Origin: Bacteroidota bacterium
GTDB taxonomy: Bacteria > Bacteroidota > Bacteroidia > Chitinophagales > Chitinophagaceae
Assembly: GCA_947452905.1 (NCBI GenBank)
Contig: CANGEP010000012.1
Location: forward strand, 1-42,133
Direction: 5' to 3'
DNA: 42,133 bases
Numbering within the stretch: the first letter of the stretch is position 1; each line of letters starts with the position of its first letter. The translations under genes were made by a program, and so were the position numbers. The notes below the pieces were generated by a model. That model worked only from the letters and a program-made list of their open reading frames with translations, searched no databases and was not told the origin of the DNA. Below, piece after piece: positions 28,124-38,197 of this stretch.

Positions 28124-29287
28124 TTATGGCCAGAAACTTGGTTTAGTACTGGAGCCTCTTAATTTACAATCTACACATTCTGGAGGGGCAGCAAAAAATG
28201 AAATAATACGACCAGACATGGGGTCTGTTTTGGGGTAAGTGGGTAATAAAAACAAAGCTTTGATGGCAATGCTATCACTTACATTAGGGATTTCAACTTC
28301 AGAACAGGATTGGTTATAATTCCAATCAGGCAAAGATTTTCGGTTAATATAAATTCTTTTTTCCTGAACTGGACATACATCAATATAACCAATAACAGGT
28401 TCATTTGGGTTGCTTACACAATGTATATTACTATTTAATTCAGAAGGTTGTGCATCAAATACAGAACCAGTTCCTTCCGTATTTTTTTTCATTCTTTGCA
28501 AAAATTCATATCTACCTTGGCTTAAGCTGTATTGTTTGGCATTAATACTATACAAGATATTTAATTTCCAAGAATCGGCAGGGATGGATATAAGCGGCAG
28601 GTTGATAACATCACTCGCTAAATTTGTAGTGGTGCCGGTCATAAGTGTAGTAGAAGGTACTGTTTTCCAACAAAAATATTTGCTCATATCAGGCCCATAG
28701 TTTGTAGAATCATTATACACGGCACTATAAGTAGTGGCACCTTTTGTACCCGTACCAACTTTGTATTTTAAAGTAGAAAGATAATAGGAGTGTATTTCCC
28801 AAGTTTCTGCATATTCCCATTGATAGTACTTGGTATTATTATTGGGGTCATGCGTATTAACAAATAAGCTTACATCTCTACCTTCTCTTTTCCAACTTAC
28901 ACTATCAATGGGTGGATTATATTTAACAGCCGAATAATCGGATTGATAGGTTTTACCATCTCTAGTGATTATTGATAGACGATATTTTTTGGTATTGTTT
29001 AAATTTAAATTTGAAACTGAGAAATGTCCTGTGGTAATTTCTTTTAATGCAATATTGGTATTGTCTTCTCCTTGTACAAATACTTTAGCACCAGTTTCAA
29101 ATACCACCAATTGGCTGCTTAAGGAAGTTGTTCTTGATAAGGTGATATTAGTTTCCCCTGCACTGCTATTAATAATTCCATCTACCACTAAATAGCCAGT
29201 GGCAGGCGAGATGGCTGGTGAAATATATTTTTCTTTGCAAGCCTGCAACAAAAACAAAAGCAATAGATAGCTAAAATATTTTTTCAT
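28124..29287 (-). CDS. DUF4249-family lipoprotein
   Basis: A lipoprotein signal peptide ends in LLLLFLLQAC, with the lipidated Cys at residue 17, and K-E-K follows. The body starts with the DUF4249 pattern YLVVDGIINSSAGETNITLSR and a FVQGEDNTNIALKEI beta-sandwich region. The C-terminus contains CVDC in a Pro-rich tail. DUF4249 proteins are typically encoded directly after TonB-dependent receptors in Bacteroidota, as here (5 nt after the receptor), and are presumed surface or periplasmic partners. Function is not established. Confidence 0.85.
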   Translation of the reverse strand: MKKYFSYLLLLFLLQACKEKYISPAISPATGYLVVDGIINSSAGETNITLSRTTSLSSQLVVFETGAKVFVQGEDNTNIALKEITTGHFSVSNLNLNNTKKYRLSIITRDGKTYQSDYSAVKYNPPIDSVSWKREGRDVSLFVNTHDPNNNTKYYQWEYAETWEIHSYYLSTLKYKVGTGTKGATTYSAVYNDSTNYGPDMSKYFCWKTVPSTTLMTGTTTNLASDVINLPLISIPADSWKLNILYSINAKQYSLSQGRYEFLQRMKKNTEGTGSVFDAQPSELNSNIHCVSNPNEPVIGYIDVCPVQEKRIYINRKSLPDWNYNQSCSEVEIPNVSDSIAIKALFLLPTYPKTDPMSGRIISFFAAPPECVDCKLRGSSTKPSFWP

Positions 29288-29292
29288 ATTGC

Positions 29293-32058
29293 TTATTTGA
29301 ATCGGATGTTTAAATTAATGTAAGGGATAGCTGCACCAAAAATGGAAAGCTTATATCCATTAACAGCACCTTTTTCTGATACATAATATATAGAGTATGG
29401 ATTTTTTTGCCCTGTAAGGTTATATACGCCTATTGACCATGAATTATGCATCAACTGATTAATTTTATGGTTGCCTTCGATATTCATGGAGAAATCGGTT
29501 CTAAAATAATCAGGTATTCGGTATGCATTTCTATCTGCATATAAAGTTCGTAAAGAGCCTCCATAAGAAAATACACCAATAGGTAAAGTAATGGGTCGCC
29601 CAGTACTATAACTACTATTAAATGAAATACTAAATCGGTGGCTAAATTTATAATTAGCAATTAAAGTAATATCATGGGGTTTATCATAATTGGAAGGATA
29701 GTAATCGCCTCTGTTAATAAGTGCGCCAGCACTGGGGTCATTCATTCTTAATAATACTCTTGACCAAGTGTAACTTATCCAACCATTTAATTTACCTGCA
29801 ATTTTCTTCACTAAAAATTCTACCCCATAAGCTTTACCTTCAGTACCCATCACATCCGTTTCAATATGATGGTTCATAACCAGCTTAGCGCCACTCTTAT
29901 AATCCAAGTAATTATTCATGTTTTTGTAATAAAACTCAAGAGAGGTTTCGATAGTATTTGACTTTGCATTTTTGTATATTCCAATAGATACTTGATCTCC
30001 TACTTGAGGTTTTATATTAGGATCGCTCAATTTCCAAATATCCGTAGGGGCCATTGCTGTGGTATTGGACAAGGAATGAATGTATTGCCTTTGGGTATTA
30101 TAACCTGCTTTTAAGGAAAGTGTTTCGTTAATCACATATCTAAGACCTAATCGGTATTCAGGGCCTCCATAAGTTTTAATTATTTCGCCACCTGCATAGT
30201 TTACAGTTTTTAAAATATTATCTGCAGATAAAGGGGTTCCATTAGGGTAGTTATTAATACTATTTGGCCCTAATGCACTATATAGGGAAAATCGCAGACC
30301 CCCATCTAATTTTAATTTAGGCGTAATGGTATAATGATCTGTCAAATACAGGGCGTTCTCTATGGCTTGTTCATTGGCTACAATATCTTTTACGATTAAA
30401 GATTTAGTACCTAAAGGTTCATAGTTGCCGGGTGACAAATTATACAACAAGCTATTCAGGCCAAAATCTACATTATGTTTGCTATTAACTGTATAAACAA
30501 AATGAGCTTTAAAATAGGTTTGTTGAATTCCAAAGCTTAACTGATAAGCAGATAGTGGCAGTTTTTGACTGTTTATTTGATAGCCGTAATTGTCCCATCC
30601 TGTAGTAAGTAAGCTGTTAAATTTATTGGTAAAAATATGCTTCCATTTAATAGAAATATTTTTATTGCCATAGCCATAAGCAGTATCGCTATTTAAATTA
30701 AAGTGATCATTACTAATATAACCGGTAAAGTAAAGAGTATTATTTTTATTGATTTGATTGTTGATCATTAAGTTAAGATCATAAAAATCGGCTTTGCTAT
30801 TTTTATATTCCTCAGGCAATACTTTAAAAAGCCAATTTGAATAGGTTGAACGACCCCCTAAAATAAAGGATGATTTATCCTTTTCGATGGGCCCTTCTAT
30901 ATTTACCCTGCTAGTTAATAATCCTATGCCAGCCGATCCGGTAAATTCTTTTTTATTACCTTCTCTGCTATTGATGTCTAAAACAGATGAAAGACGTCCT
31001 CCAAAATTAGCAGGAATACTACTCTTGTATAACTCTACACTATTTATGAGTTCAGGGTTAAAAGCAGAGAACATGCCAAAAAAGTGAGAAGGATTATAAA
31101 TGGTAGCATCGTTAAATAAAATCAAGTTTTGATCTGAGGCGCCACCTCTTACATTTAAACCAGTACTTGCTTCACCCACTGTTTTTACCCCAGGAAGGGT
31201 AGTAACTACTCTCAATATATCAGCTTCTCCAAATACCACAGGTACTTGTTTAACAGTTTTAATATCTAATTTCTGAACCCCCATTATGGTGCCTCTTACA
31301 TTGCTTAATTTTTGGGCAGATATAGTTACTTTCTTGAGCGACATAATACTACCAGTTGCTTCAATATTCATTTTACCATCGCTATATAATACTAATTGCC
31401 TTTTCATGTCTCTAATACCAAGACTTTGAATATTTAAAATATGCTTGCCTCTTGGAAGTGAAATAGTGTAGTAGCCATTTTGATCTGTAGTGGCGCCAAT
31501 GCGGGGTTTGTCAATATAAATAGATGCCCCTGCAATGGGTTCACCAGTGCGAACATCTTTTATATAACCAGCCATGGTAACAATATTAGCCGTGACCATT
31601 GATTTATCGCCTACTTCATATATTTTTTTATCAACTAAAGCTTCTTGTGCATTATCTGGTTCTGATTCGATAAAGTTATTATTTACACTTGCTATATTTT
31701 TTGCTATTTGGCCTGAAAAATAACTCTCAGGTATTACAAGGCTTAAGGATTGACCCTTTGTTAAAAAAATTTGATGCTCTTTGTCAACACTAAAAAATAT
31801 TTTATGAGGTGTAAATACTTCCCATAATATTGAGTTAATAGATCGATTTTTTGCTTGAATGGAATAGCGGTCATTGCCTATTTGTGAAGTGTCAAAATAA
31901 AAGCGGTAATCTGTTTGTGCTTCTATTTTAGTAACCAATTCAAATAGACTTACGTTATTTACCTCTAGGTTTATCTTTTGACTGGTATCCGATTGTGCTT
32001 TACTCAGGTTGCAAAAAAGTAATAACAGAATTACAAAAATTATAGGTTTAAGTTTCAT
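29293..32058 (-). CDS. STN-type TonB-dependent outer-membrane receptor
   Basis: Domains in order (921 residues from this start): signal peptide 1-22 (ends SKAQ); STN domain about 25-95 (LEVNNVSLFELVTKIEAQTD); CarboxypepD_reg-like beta domain about 155-240 (GYIKDVRTGEPIAGASIYID); plug domain about 260-360 (FGEADILRVVTTLPGVKT, GLNVRGGASDQNLILFNDAT); then a 22-strand-type barrel ending in N-I-R-F-K. A frame extension to an ATG at 32088 exists, but 32058 is preferred. It begins the signal peptide and sits 1 nt after the upstream stop (TAA-c-ATG arrangement). STN domains usually talk to FecR anti-sigma factors; none is encoded here. Confidence 0.92.
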   Translation of the reverse strand: MKLKPIIFVILLLLFCNLSKAQSDTSQKINLEVNNVSLFELVTKIEAQTDYRFYFDTSQIGNDRYSIQAKNRSINSILWEVFTPHKIFFSVDKEHQIFLTKGQSLSLVIPESYFSGQIAKNIASVNNNFIESEPDNAQEALVDKKIYEVGDKSMVTANIVTMAGYIKDVRTGEPIAGASIYIDKPRIGATTDQNGYYTISLPRGKHILNIQSLGIRDMKRQLVLYSDGKMNIEATGSIMSLKKVTISAQKLSNVRGTIMGVQKLDIKTVKQVPVVFGEADILRVVTTLPGVKTVGEASTGLNVRGGASDQNLILFNDATIYNPSHFFGMFSAFNPELINSVELYKSSIPANFGGRLSSVLDINSREGNKKEFTGSAGIGLLTSRVNIEGPIEKDKSSFILGGRSTYSNWLFKVLPEEYKNSKADFYDLNLMINNQINKNNTLYFTGYISNDHFNLNSDTAYGYGNKNISIKWKHIFTNKFNSLLTTGWDNYGYQINSQKLPLSAYQLSFGIQQTYFKAHFVYTVNSKHNVDFGLNSLLYNLSPGNYEPLGTKSLIVKDIVANEQAIENALYLTDHYTITPKLKLDGGLRFSLYSALGPNSINNYPNGTPLSADNILKTVNYAGGEIIKTYGGPEYRLGLRYVINETLSLKAGYNTQRQYIHSLSNTTAMAPTDIWKLSDPNIKPQVGDQVSIGIYKNAKSNTIETSLEFYYKNMNNYLDYKSGAKLVMNHHIETDVMGTEGKAYGVEFLVKKIAGKLNGWISYTWSRVLLRMNDPSAGALINRGDYYPSNYDKPHDITLIANYKFSHRFSISFNSSYSTGRPITLPIGVFSYGGSLRTLYADRNAYRIPDYFRTDFSMNIEGNHKINQLMHNSWSIGVYNLTGQKNPYSIYYVSEKGAVNGYKLSIFGAAIPYINLNIRFK

Positions 32059-32059
32059 G

Positions 32060-32794
32060 TTATTGATTGATTTGGTTGTAGTAATCAATAACTTTTATAA
32101 GCATATTGTCTTTTGCTTTTCTATAGTTTAAGTGTTGTGCGTCTATAAAAGAATTTATTTCCCTTTCTTTATTGGCTAATATTTTAAAGAGATCTTTTTT
32201 TCTTTGAATCTCAAAAAATTGTTCTCCTTTTTTTATATAGTAAAAATGATGAATCTCGAATAAAACAGCAAGTTCATTGGCATTGCTAAACTTATCAATC
32301 ATTTTTTTAGTTTCCTTCTTATATAAAGATAGAGGGCCTTTGGTTAAAACTTCATAAAAGCCATTATTAATAAGAGTGGAGTTCCCTTTTTTTACAAGCC
32401 TTTCAAAATCACTCTCTTGAACACTAAAGCTACTAAGCCTTTCTCCTACCATTTTAATACGATGACTACTATCTTGCATTATTACGCAATCAGCAACTTC
32501 GTCGTACAATAAATTAACATTATTAAACTTAACACCATCATATACAATACTTCCTTTTGACAATACATCTGCTTTAAAATAGGGATGCCCATCGGAAAAG
32601 GAAACGGTGTAGCCTTGATACTGGCTCCCATTAAATTTGGCTGCCTGGTCTCCAATACCCTCATGATATACTTGAATAGTATGGTTAATGGCTTTATTTA
32701 AAAATAGACTATCCTTTACATTTGTTTGTGCATGAACATCTATAAATGATAAACCAAAAATGGTAATTATAAGTAGTAACCCTTTGTTGGGCAT
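32060..32794 (-). CDS. Exported protein of unrecognised family, coupled to the TonB receptor
   Basis: I do not recognise this family with confidence. The 244 residues start with a clear signal peptide (1-23, MPNKGLLLIITIFGLSF then VHAQ), so 32794 is preferred to the in-frame ATG at 32821. The middle is beta-rich with aromatic residues (GSIVYDGVKFNNVNLLYDEV), and the last 80 residues are Lys-rich and probably helical. Start and stop each lie 1 nt from the neighbouring genes (TAA-N-ATG), so translation is coupled to both the S9 peptidase and the receptor. A periplasmic helper of the receptor fits the context; this is inference. Confidence 0.7.
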   Translation of the reverse strand: MPNKGLLLIITIFGLSFIDVHAQTNVKDSLFLNKAINHTIQVYHEGIGDQAAKFNGSQYQGYTVSFSDGHPYFKADVLSKGSIVYDGVKFNNVNLLYDEVADCVIMQDSSHRIKMVGERLSSFSVQESDFERLVKKGNSTLINNGFYEVLTKGPLSLYKKETKKMIDKFSNANELAVLFEIHHFYYIKKGEQFFEIQRKKDLFKILANKEREINSFIDAQHLNYRKAKDNMLIKVIDYYNQINQ

Positions 32795-32795
32795 A

Positions 32796-35156
32796 TTATT
32801 GTTTAAGTAGTTTGCTATCAAATAATTTTAATATTCTTTTGTACTCATCTGTCCAACTGCTGGGTTCTACAAAGCCATGATCTTCCATAGGGTAGGAGGC
32901 CATCTCCCAATTGTCTTTTCCCAATTCAATTAATTTTTGCGCTAATCTAACAGCGTCTTGATAATGTACATTTACATCAATCATACCATGGCATATCAAT
33001 AAATTATTTTGTAAACCAGCAGCAAAATTGATAGGAGATGATTTTGCATAAGCAATGCTATCTGCTTGTGGGTCGTTTAAAATATCGGAAGTGTATCCAT
33101 GATTATAATGTGCCCAATCGGTAACAGGCCTTAAAGCAGCGCCCGCTTTTATTACGGTAGGTTGTGTAAATAAGGCCATTAAGGTCATAAAGCCACCATA
33201 AGAGCCTCCATACATACCAATTTTAGTGCTATCAATGCCTAAATTTTGTACCATCCATTTGGCTGCGTCTACTTCATCATCTAAATCTTTGCCTCCCATA
33301 AAACGATAAATACCTGTTCTCCAATCTCTACCATAACCAGCACTTCCACGATAATCAATATCTATTACAGTATACCCTTTATCAGCCAATAAATTATTAA
33401 ACATGTATTCTCTGGGGTAATTATTACTCCAGCCAAAGTGTACATTTTGTAAATAACCTGCCCCATGCACAAAAATTACGGCTGCTCCGTTTTTTGTACC
33501 TGCTTTAGGCTCAAATATCTTAGCATAAATGGGTTGACCATCACGAGCTGTAATAGTGAAAATTTTATTTTCTCTCCAAGGGTAGGCAGCAAACTCCTCA
33601 CTCTTGCCTTTATTGGTTATTTGAGCACTTGGAGCACCTGCTTTATTTTCTTGTAAGAATAATTCCCAAGGTTGCGTAATAAAGGAGTAACGATAGGCTA
33701 TTTGCTTTTCGTCGGGTGACATACTTATTTCGTAAGTGCCAACTTTAGCAGTAATTTTTTCCTTGGCTAAGGTTTCAATATTTAGTTTATACCAGTTTTG
33801 TTGTCCTGGGTGCACTTCATTGGTTAAAACAAAAAACTGCTTTTTATTCTTAGCTAATACTGCTTCTTGAATCTCATATTTACCCGCTGATAAAGCTTTT
33901 GTTTGTCCATTGGTAATATCGTATACATATAAATGAGAATAACCAGTTTGCTCACTTTGGAAATAAAACTGTGTAGGGTTTATCCATCCTGCACTAGCTC
34001 TATAGCTAGAATTTCCTGGGCCACCCACCCATGCTTCGTCCCTTTGGCGATTTACTAAACTTAATTTTCCAGTACTAGGATCTAATTGCATCAACCAACG
34101 ATCTTTATTGTCTACCGATCTAATATCTACAATTGCAATAGAAGCATTTTCATTCCAGTAAATACTACTTAAAAATACTTTGCGGTTTGTTTTTTTAGTT
34201 TCTTTACTATTTGGATAATCTTTTATATAATCTGGTTTATCGCCAATCCCAGGGAGCGAGTCAAAGTTTATTTTTGTAACAGAGTCTGTTATTTTGTTGT
34301 AAATAAAAGATTCTGAATTTCCTTGCGCAGCACCTACTTTTTCACGCCCTGGGATATCGGTAGTATATCCAGTTTCTGTAACATAAGAAGGAACAATCGT
34401 GTTTTTATTAGCATCTGGGGTAAATAAAGTGTACACTAAGTATTCGCCTGTTTGGCTAATTTCAGCGTTCATGAGCTGCTTTTCGCCAGTGGCAATAGCT
34501 TTGGCTATCGATTTTTCTTTTACCGATTCTAAGAATTTATCTCGCGCTTCTTTTTTTGTTTTACGTAATTGTAAAACGGAAGAGTTGCTTAAAGATTGAT
34601 TTTGTAAAAAAACATCTTGTGCATTATTGTTGTTTTTTAAAGGGCGATCCGATTCTTTTACAAAATTGCTTAACTGCTTGGTAAGACCCGTTTTAATTTG
34701 CCATGCATAAATGTTTTTATTTTTTTTATAACTTACCCATTCGTCATTGGCTATAAATCCAGGATTGGATTCAATTTCTTCGGTTTGTGTGATAGGAGTG
34801 CTAATACCATTAGTAACATTTAATAAATAAATATCTCCTTTGTAATTATAAGCAATGGCAGAATAATTTTTATTATAAGTACCGCGATTTATGGCAATTA
34901 ATTTTTGCGCTTCGTTATAATTTAATTTTTCAATTTGTTTAGTAGCTATTTTATATATGTAAAAAGAGTCGGCCATGTTTTTTTCGGGGTTCCAACTAAA
35001 AAAAACGGATTTATTATCCCAGGCCCAACTAACGGCAGTAGGAGAGCTTCCAATCCATTTAATATCTTTCATGATTTTCTCAACCGTCAAATTTGCATTT
35101 TGACCTTGGGCAAAAAAACTAATACTTACACTTAATACTAATAAAATTTTTCTCAT
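32796..35156 (-). CDS. S9-family (prolyl oligopeptidase-like) exported peptidase
   Basis: The 786-residue protein has a signal peptide (1-19, ending AQGQ), an N-terminal beta-propeller (repeats such as IAYNYKGDIYLLN and SHLYVYDITNG) and a C-terminal alpha/beta hydrolase domain. The catalytic triad is readable: S652 in MYGGSYGGFM, D727 in HGMIDVNVHY and H760 in MEDHGFVEP. S9 enzymes cut short peptides, often after proline or at the N-terminus as dipeptides (DPP-IV type). It lies 5 nt after the amidohydrolase gene. The precise specificity cannot be told from sequence. Confidence 0.92.
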   Translation of the reverse strand: MRKILLVLSVSISFFAQGQNANLTVEKIMKDIKWIGSSPTAVSWAWDNKSVFFSWNPEKNMADSFYIYKIATKQIEKLNYNEAQKLIAINRGTYNKNYSAIAYNYKGDIYLLNVTNGISTPITQTEEIESNPGFIANDEWVSYKKNKNIYAWQIKTGLTKQLSNFVKESDRPLKNNNNAQDVFLQNQSLSNSSVLQLRKTKKEARDKFLESVKEKSIAKAIATGEKQLMNAEISQTGEYLVYTLFTPDANKNTIVPSYVTETGYTTDIPGREKVGAAQGNSESFIYNKITDSVTKINFDSLPGIGDKPDYIKDYPNSKETKKTNRKVFLSSIYWNENASIAIVDIRSVDNKDRWLMQLDPSTGKLSLVNRQRDEAWVGGPGNSSYRASAGWINPTQFYFQSEQTGYSHLYVYDITNGQTKALSAGKYEIQEAVLAKNKKQFFVLTNEVHPGQQNWYKLNIETLAKEKITAKVGTYEISMSPDEKQIAYRYSFITQPWELFLQENKAGAPSAQITNKGKSEEFAAYPWRENKIFTITARDGQPIYAKIFEPKAGTKNGAAVIFVHGAGYLQNVHFGWSNNYPREYMFNNLLADKGYTVIDIDYRGSAGYGRDWRTGIYRFMGGKDLDDEVDAAKWMVQNLGIDSTKIGMYGGSYGGFMTLMALFTQPTVIKAGAALRPVTDWAHYNHGYTSDILNDPQADSIAYAKSSPINFAAGLQNNLLICHGMIDVNVHYQDAVRLAQKLIELGKDNWEMASYPMEDHGFVEPSSWTDEYKRILKLFDSKLLKQ

Positions 35157-35161
35157 AATTT

Positions 35162-36445
35162 TTATTTTTTATAAACGACACCTGCCTTCATTACAAATTG
35201 TACATTTTCTAAACTTGTGATTTCTTCTAATGGGTTTATTTTAACGGCAATAATATCGGCTAACTTGCCAGCCACTATCGAGCCAACCTTTTCTTTAATA
35301 CCCACTAAATCGGCAGCATTAATGGTAGCTGCTTGAATGGCGCCCATGGGAGAAAGTCCAAAACGAGTCATCCATTTAAATTGTTTTGCATTCCAGCCAT
35401 GTGGGTAAACACCTGCATCTGTTCCAAAAGCAATTTTAACGCCCGCTTCCACTGCTTTTTGAAAATTCTCTCTTTGTAATTTTCCAACTAATTTTTCTTT
35501 ATTGATAATTTTATCAGGGAAGCCTAATTTGGAATATTCAGATAAAATATATTCATCATCATATACATCTGAAACTAAGTAAGTGCCATTTTGTTTCATA
35601 AGTGCAATCCCTTCGGCGTCCACTAAACTTCCATGCTCAATGGAAGCAACACCTGCTTTTACTGCCATTTTAATGGCTTCAGCACCATGAGCATGCGCAG
35701 CCGTTTTACGTCCCCACATTTTTGCTTCACTCACAATAGCGTTCATTTCTTCTTGAGAATATTGTGGAGCGCCCACACTTTCCTCCTCACTCAATACACC
35801 CGCACTTGCTCCAAACTTTATAACATCCGCTCCATTTTTTACATTAAATCTTACTTGTTCGCGAACACCATCCACGCCATTGGCTACCCCCGACATTCCT
35901 TTAGGAGCATTAAATTCTAAATAAGGAGAGAAACCATTTAAGTCGCCATGACTTCCTGTAGATCCTATAAAAACAGTGGCAGCATAAATAGTAGGGCCTA
36001 CAATATCACCTTTGTTAATGGCATTTCTAAGGGCAATATCTACCAATCCTGCGGAACCTAAATCGCGAACTGTAGTAAAACCTGCTTCTAAAGTTCGTTT
36101 GGCATAAATATGTGCAGTCACTGCTACATCTACTGGAGTTTGTCTAAATATGGCTGCATAATAGTCACCACCAGGTTGGCCAGTAATATGGGTATGACAG
36201 TCTATTAAACCAGGTAAAACCGTGTAGGATGATAAATCAATAACAGTTGCATTTTTAGGAATCGTAATATTAGCACCCACCGAAATAATACTATCATGAC
36301 GAATGAGTATTATTTGATTGCTTATGAGTTTGCCATTTTCAACATCAATTAATTTACCAGCTTTAATTGCTGTAATGCTGGCTTCTTGTGCTTGTGATAA
36401 ACTTGCTATAAAAAATCCGAGGGCAATGGTAATTATTTTTCGCAT
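35162..36445 (-). CDS. Exported metal-dependent amidohydrolase (Xaa-Pro dipeptidase-like)
   Basis: The signal peptide is residues 1-20 (ends SQAQ). The two-metal amidohydrolase site is complete: H84 and H86 (IDCHTHI), K210 (the position carboxylated in this superfamily), H251 and H253 (AHAHG), H271 (IEHG) and D343 (GTDAG). The overall sequence resembles the imidazolonepropionase-like / Xaa-Pro dipeptidase subgroup, which hydrolyses dipeptides with a C-terminal residue such as Pro. It is 13 nt after the S10 gene and 5 nt before the S9 gene. Substrate assignment is inferred from the subgroup and the neighbours. Confidence 0.88.
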   Translation of the reverse strand: MRKIITIALGFFIASLSQAQEASITAIKAGKLIDVENGKLISNQIILIRHDSIISVGANITIPKNATVIDLSSYTVLPGLIDCHTHITGQPGGDYYAAIFRQTPVDVAVTAHIYAKRTLEAGFTTVRDLGSAGLVDIALRNAINKGDIVGPTIYAATVFIGSTGSHGDLNGFSPYLEFNAPKGMSGVANGVDGVREQVRFNVKNGADVIKFGASAGVLSEEESVGAPQYSQEEMNAIVSEAKMWGRKTAAHAHGAEAIKMAVKAGVASIEHGSLVDAEGIALMKQNGTYLVSDVYDDEYILSEYSKLGFPDKIINKEKLVGKLQRENFQKAVEAGVKIAFGTDAGVYPHGWNAKQFKWMTRFGLSPMGAIQAATINAADLVGIKEKVGSIVAGKLADIIAVKINPLEEITSLENVQFVMKAGVVYKK

Positions 36446-36458
36446 CTTATTTTTTTAC

Positions 36459-38000
36459 TTATTTAAGTCCTGAATTTTCTTTAATAAAATCGGTTACATC
36501 TTTTTTGAAAGCTGTGGCAGAAGCTGGGTGAACATATACCATATGACCTGATTCATAATATTTCATTTTTACGTTGGCTAAAATTTTATCTTCTAAGCCC
36601 ATGTGATCAAATGTATATTCAGTGCCATAAAAGGGAGTCGCTAAATCGTAATAACCATTTAATACCAATACTTTTAAATTCGGATTTTTGGTCATAGCAT
36701 CGGCTAAATCGATGGCTGTATTGGGCGTAGCGGCATCACCAAAGCCACTGGTATTGTGTTTCCAATCCCATTTAAAGCCTGGTAAGCTTCCTGCAGATAC
36801 TCTATAAGTTAATCCTTTACTCACTTTTAATTCACCATAATAATAATTCATAAAAGCAGAAATATAAACAGGACTTAAAGCAGCACTTTGTGGGTCATAG
36901 CCTGCACTTTGTGTTAATAAATCCGAGTTAATACCTTTATATCTAGAATCCAATCTGCCTGTGGTTAAATGTTCGTCTCTTAAAAGCTCTTGGCAAAATT
37001 CACCTTGCTTTACTCTTAAGTCGGCTCTTAATAAATAAGCGGCACTTAATCCTGTTAATCCTGCAAGTTCATTAGCCACTTTTTCTTTTTCGGCTTTTGT
37101 TAATTTGCTCCCTTTCATTAATGCTAATGTATAGGCGCCTGAAGCGTAGTCACGAGCTTTTTGTAAAAAGTCGGTTAATTGTGCAGGTTTATTTGGTATT
37201 TTATTGTGATACCAAGCGGTAGCAGCATAAGCAGGTAAGTTAATGATATAAGATAAATCATCTCCATCTTGAAAAGTAAGGGTTCTTAAATCTAATACAG
37301 AAGATAATAAAATGATCCCATTTAAAGCTACCCCAGCACTTTGTAAATATTTACCTACCGCGGCAGAGCGCATGGTACCATAGGATTCACCTAATAAAAA
37401 TTTAGGAGAATTTAATCGGTCGTTCTCAATTAAATATTGTTTTATAAAATCGCCCACCGATTTTAAATCACCATTTACACTCCAATATTCTTCGTTTTTG
37501 GTTTTGCCAATAGCACGACTAATTCCAGTACCCACTGGATCAATCATTACTACGTCTGAATTATCTAAAATACTGTATTGATTATCTTCTACTTTATAGG
37601 GAGCAGCTGTATTGTCGCTAGGGTCATTTACAAGCACACGCTTTGGGCCCATCACACCCATGTGTAACCACATAGAGGAGGAGCCAGGGCCACCGTTATA
37701 AGAAAAAGTAATGGGTCGTTTACTGGCTTCTTCGCCATCTTTGGTATAAGCAGTATAACCAAAAAAGGCAATAGGCTCGTCTATATTATTTCTTAAAATA
37801 AGGGCACCTGCAGTAGCGGTGTAATTAATGGTTTTACCACCAATTACTACTGAATGTTTAGTGACCGATTTTTCTTCCTTAACGATAGAGGCAGTTTCTT
37901 TACTACTTACATTTTCTTTTACAGGTTCTTGTGCATAGGTAATTGTTTGTGCACTAAGGGCTACTACTATTAAAGTAGCTATTTTTTTTAACTGAATCAT
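36459..38000 (-). CDS. Exported S10-family serine carboxypeptidase-like peptidase
   Basis: Residues 1-24 are a signal peptide (ends ITYAQ). The frame can be extended to an ATG at 38033, but the signal peptide and a -7-like box near 38041 favour 38000 (513 residues). The oxyanion-hole motif is TFSYNGGPGSSSMWLHMG, and the triad is S206 (GESYGTM), D452 (NGYYDLATPF) and H486 (SGHMVYVHP), the order Ser-Asp-His of S10 enzymes. S10 carboxypeptidases remove C-terminal residues at acidic pH. It is the first gene of the seven-gene minus-strand operon. Confidence 0.9.
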   Translation of the reverse strand: MIQLKKIATLIVVALSAQTITYAQEPVKENVSSKETASIVKEEKSVTKHSVVIGGKTINYTATAGALILRNNIDEPIAFFGYTAYTKDGEEASKRPITFSYNGGPGSSSMWLHMGVMGPKRVLVNDPSDNTAAPYKVEDNQYSILDNSDVVMIDPVGTGISRAIGKTKNEEYWSVNGDLKSVGDFIKQYLIENDRLNSPKFLLGESYGTMRSAAVGKYLQSAGVALNGIILLSSVLDLRTLTFQDGDDLSYIINLPAYAATAWYHNKIPNKPAQLTDFLQKARDYASGAYTLALMKGSKLTKAEKEKVANELAGLTGLSAAYLLRADLRVKQGEFCQELLRDEHLTTGRLDSRYKGINSDLLTQSAGYDPQSAALSPVYISAFMNYYYGELKVSKGLTYRVSAGSLPGFKWDWKHNTSGFGDAATPNTAIDLADAMTKNPNLKVLVLNGYYDLATPFYGTEYTFDHMGLEDKILANVKMKYYESGHMVYVHPASATAFKKDVTDFIKENSGLK

Positions 38001-38197
38001 AATGAATATTTTATGAGTTTCTAAACTATTCATTTTTCGGCAAAATAAGTGTTGATTATGATGAACAGTTGGCTATTGTGAATGATATGTGTATATCCTT
38101 GCTCTTTTGTGACATTTTAATCTCCATTTATGTATCTGTTGAGGGTTTTTAATGCCTTTTTCATAAATTGGTTTATTAATCATTTCAAAATTATGCT
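38001..38197. promoter_or_regulatory. Divergent promoter region of the S10 operon and the M28 gene
   Basis: This 197-nt spacer must hold both promoters. On the minus strand TTATTTTG (38041-38048) is one base from the TAnnTTTG -7 box and lies 41 nt before the S10 start. On the plus strand TAAATTGG (38164-38171), with TTG at 38139-38141, is a weak candidate for the M28 gene. No clear operator or riboswitch was seen. Confidence 0.35.

Noticed and set aside
28410..28700. Plus-strand open frame of 96 codons inside the DUF4249 gene
   Set aside because: Opposite a well-supported gene, no start context; an antisense shadow.
32060..32821. FecR-type anti-sigma factor before the STN receptor
   Set aside because: The product has a cleavable signal peptide and no FecR domain or transmembrane anchor with a cytoplasmic part.
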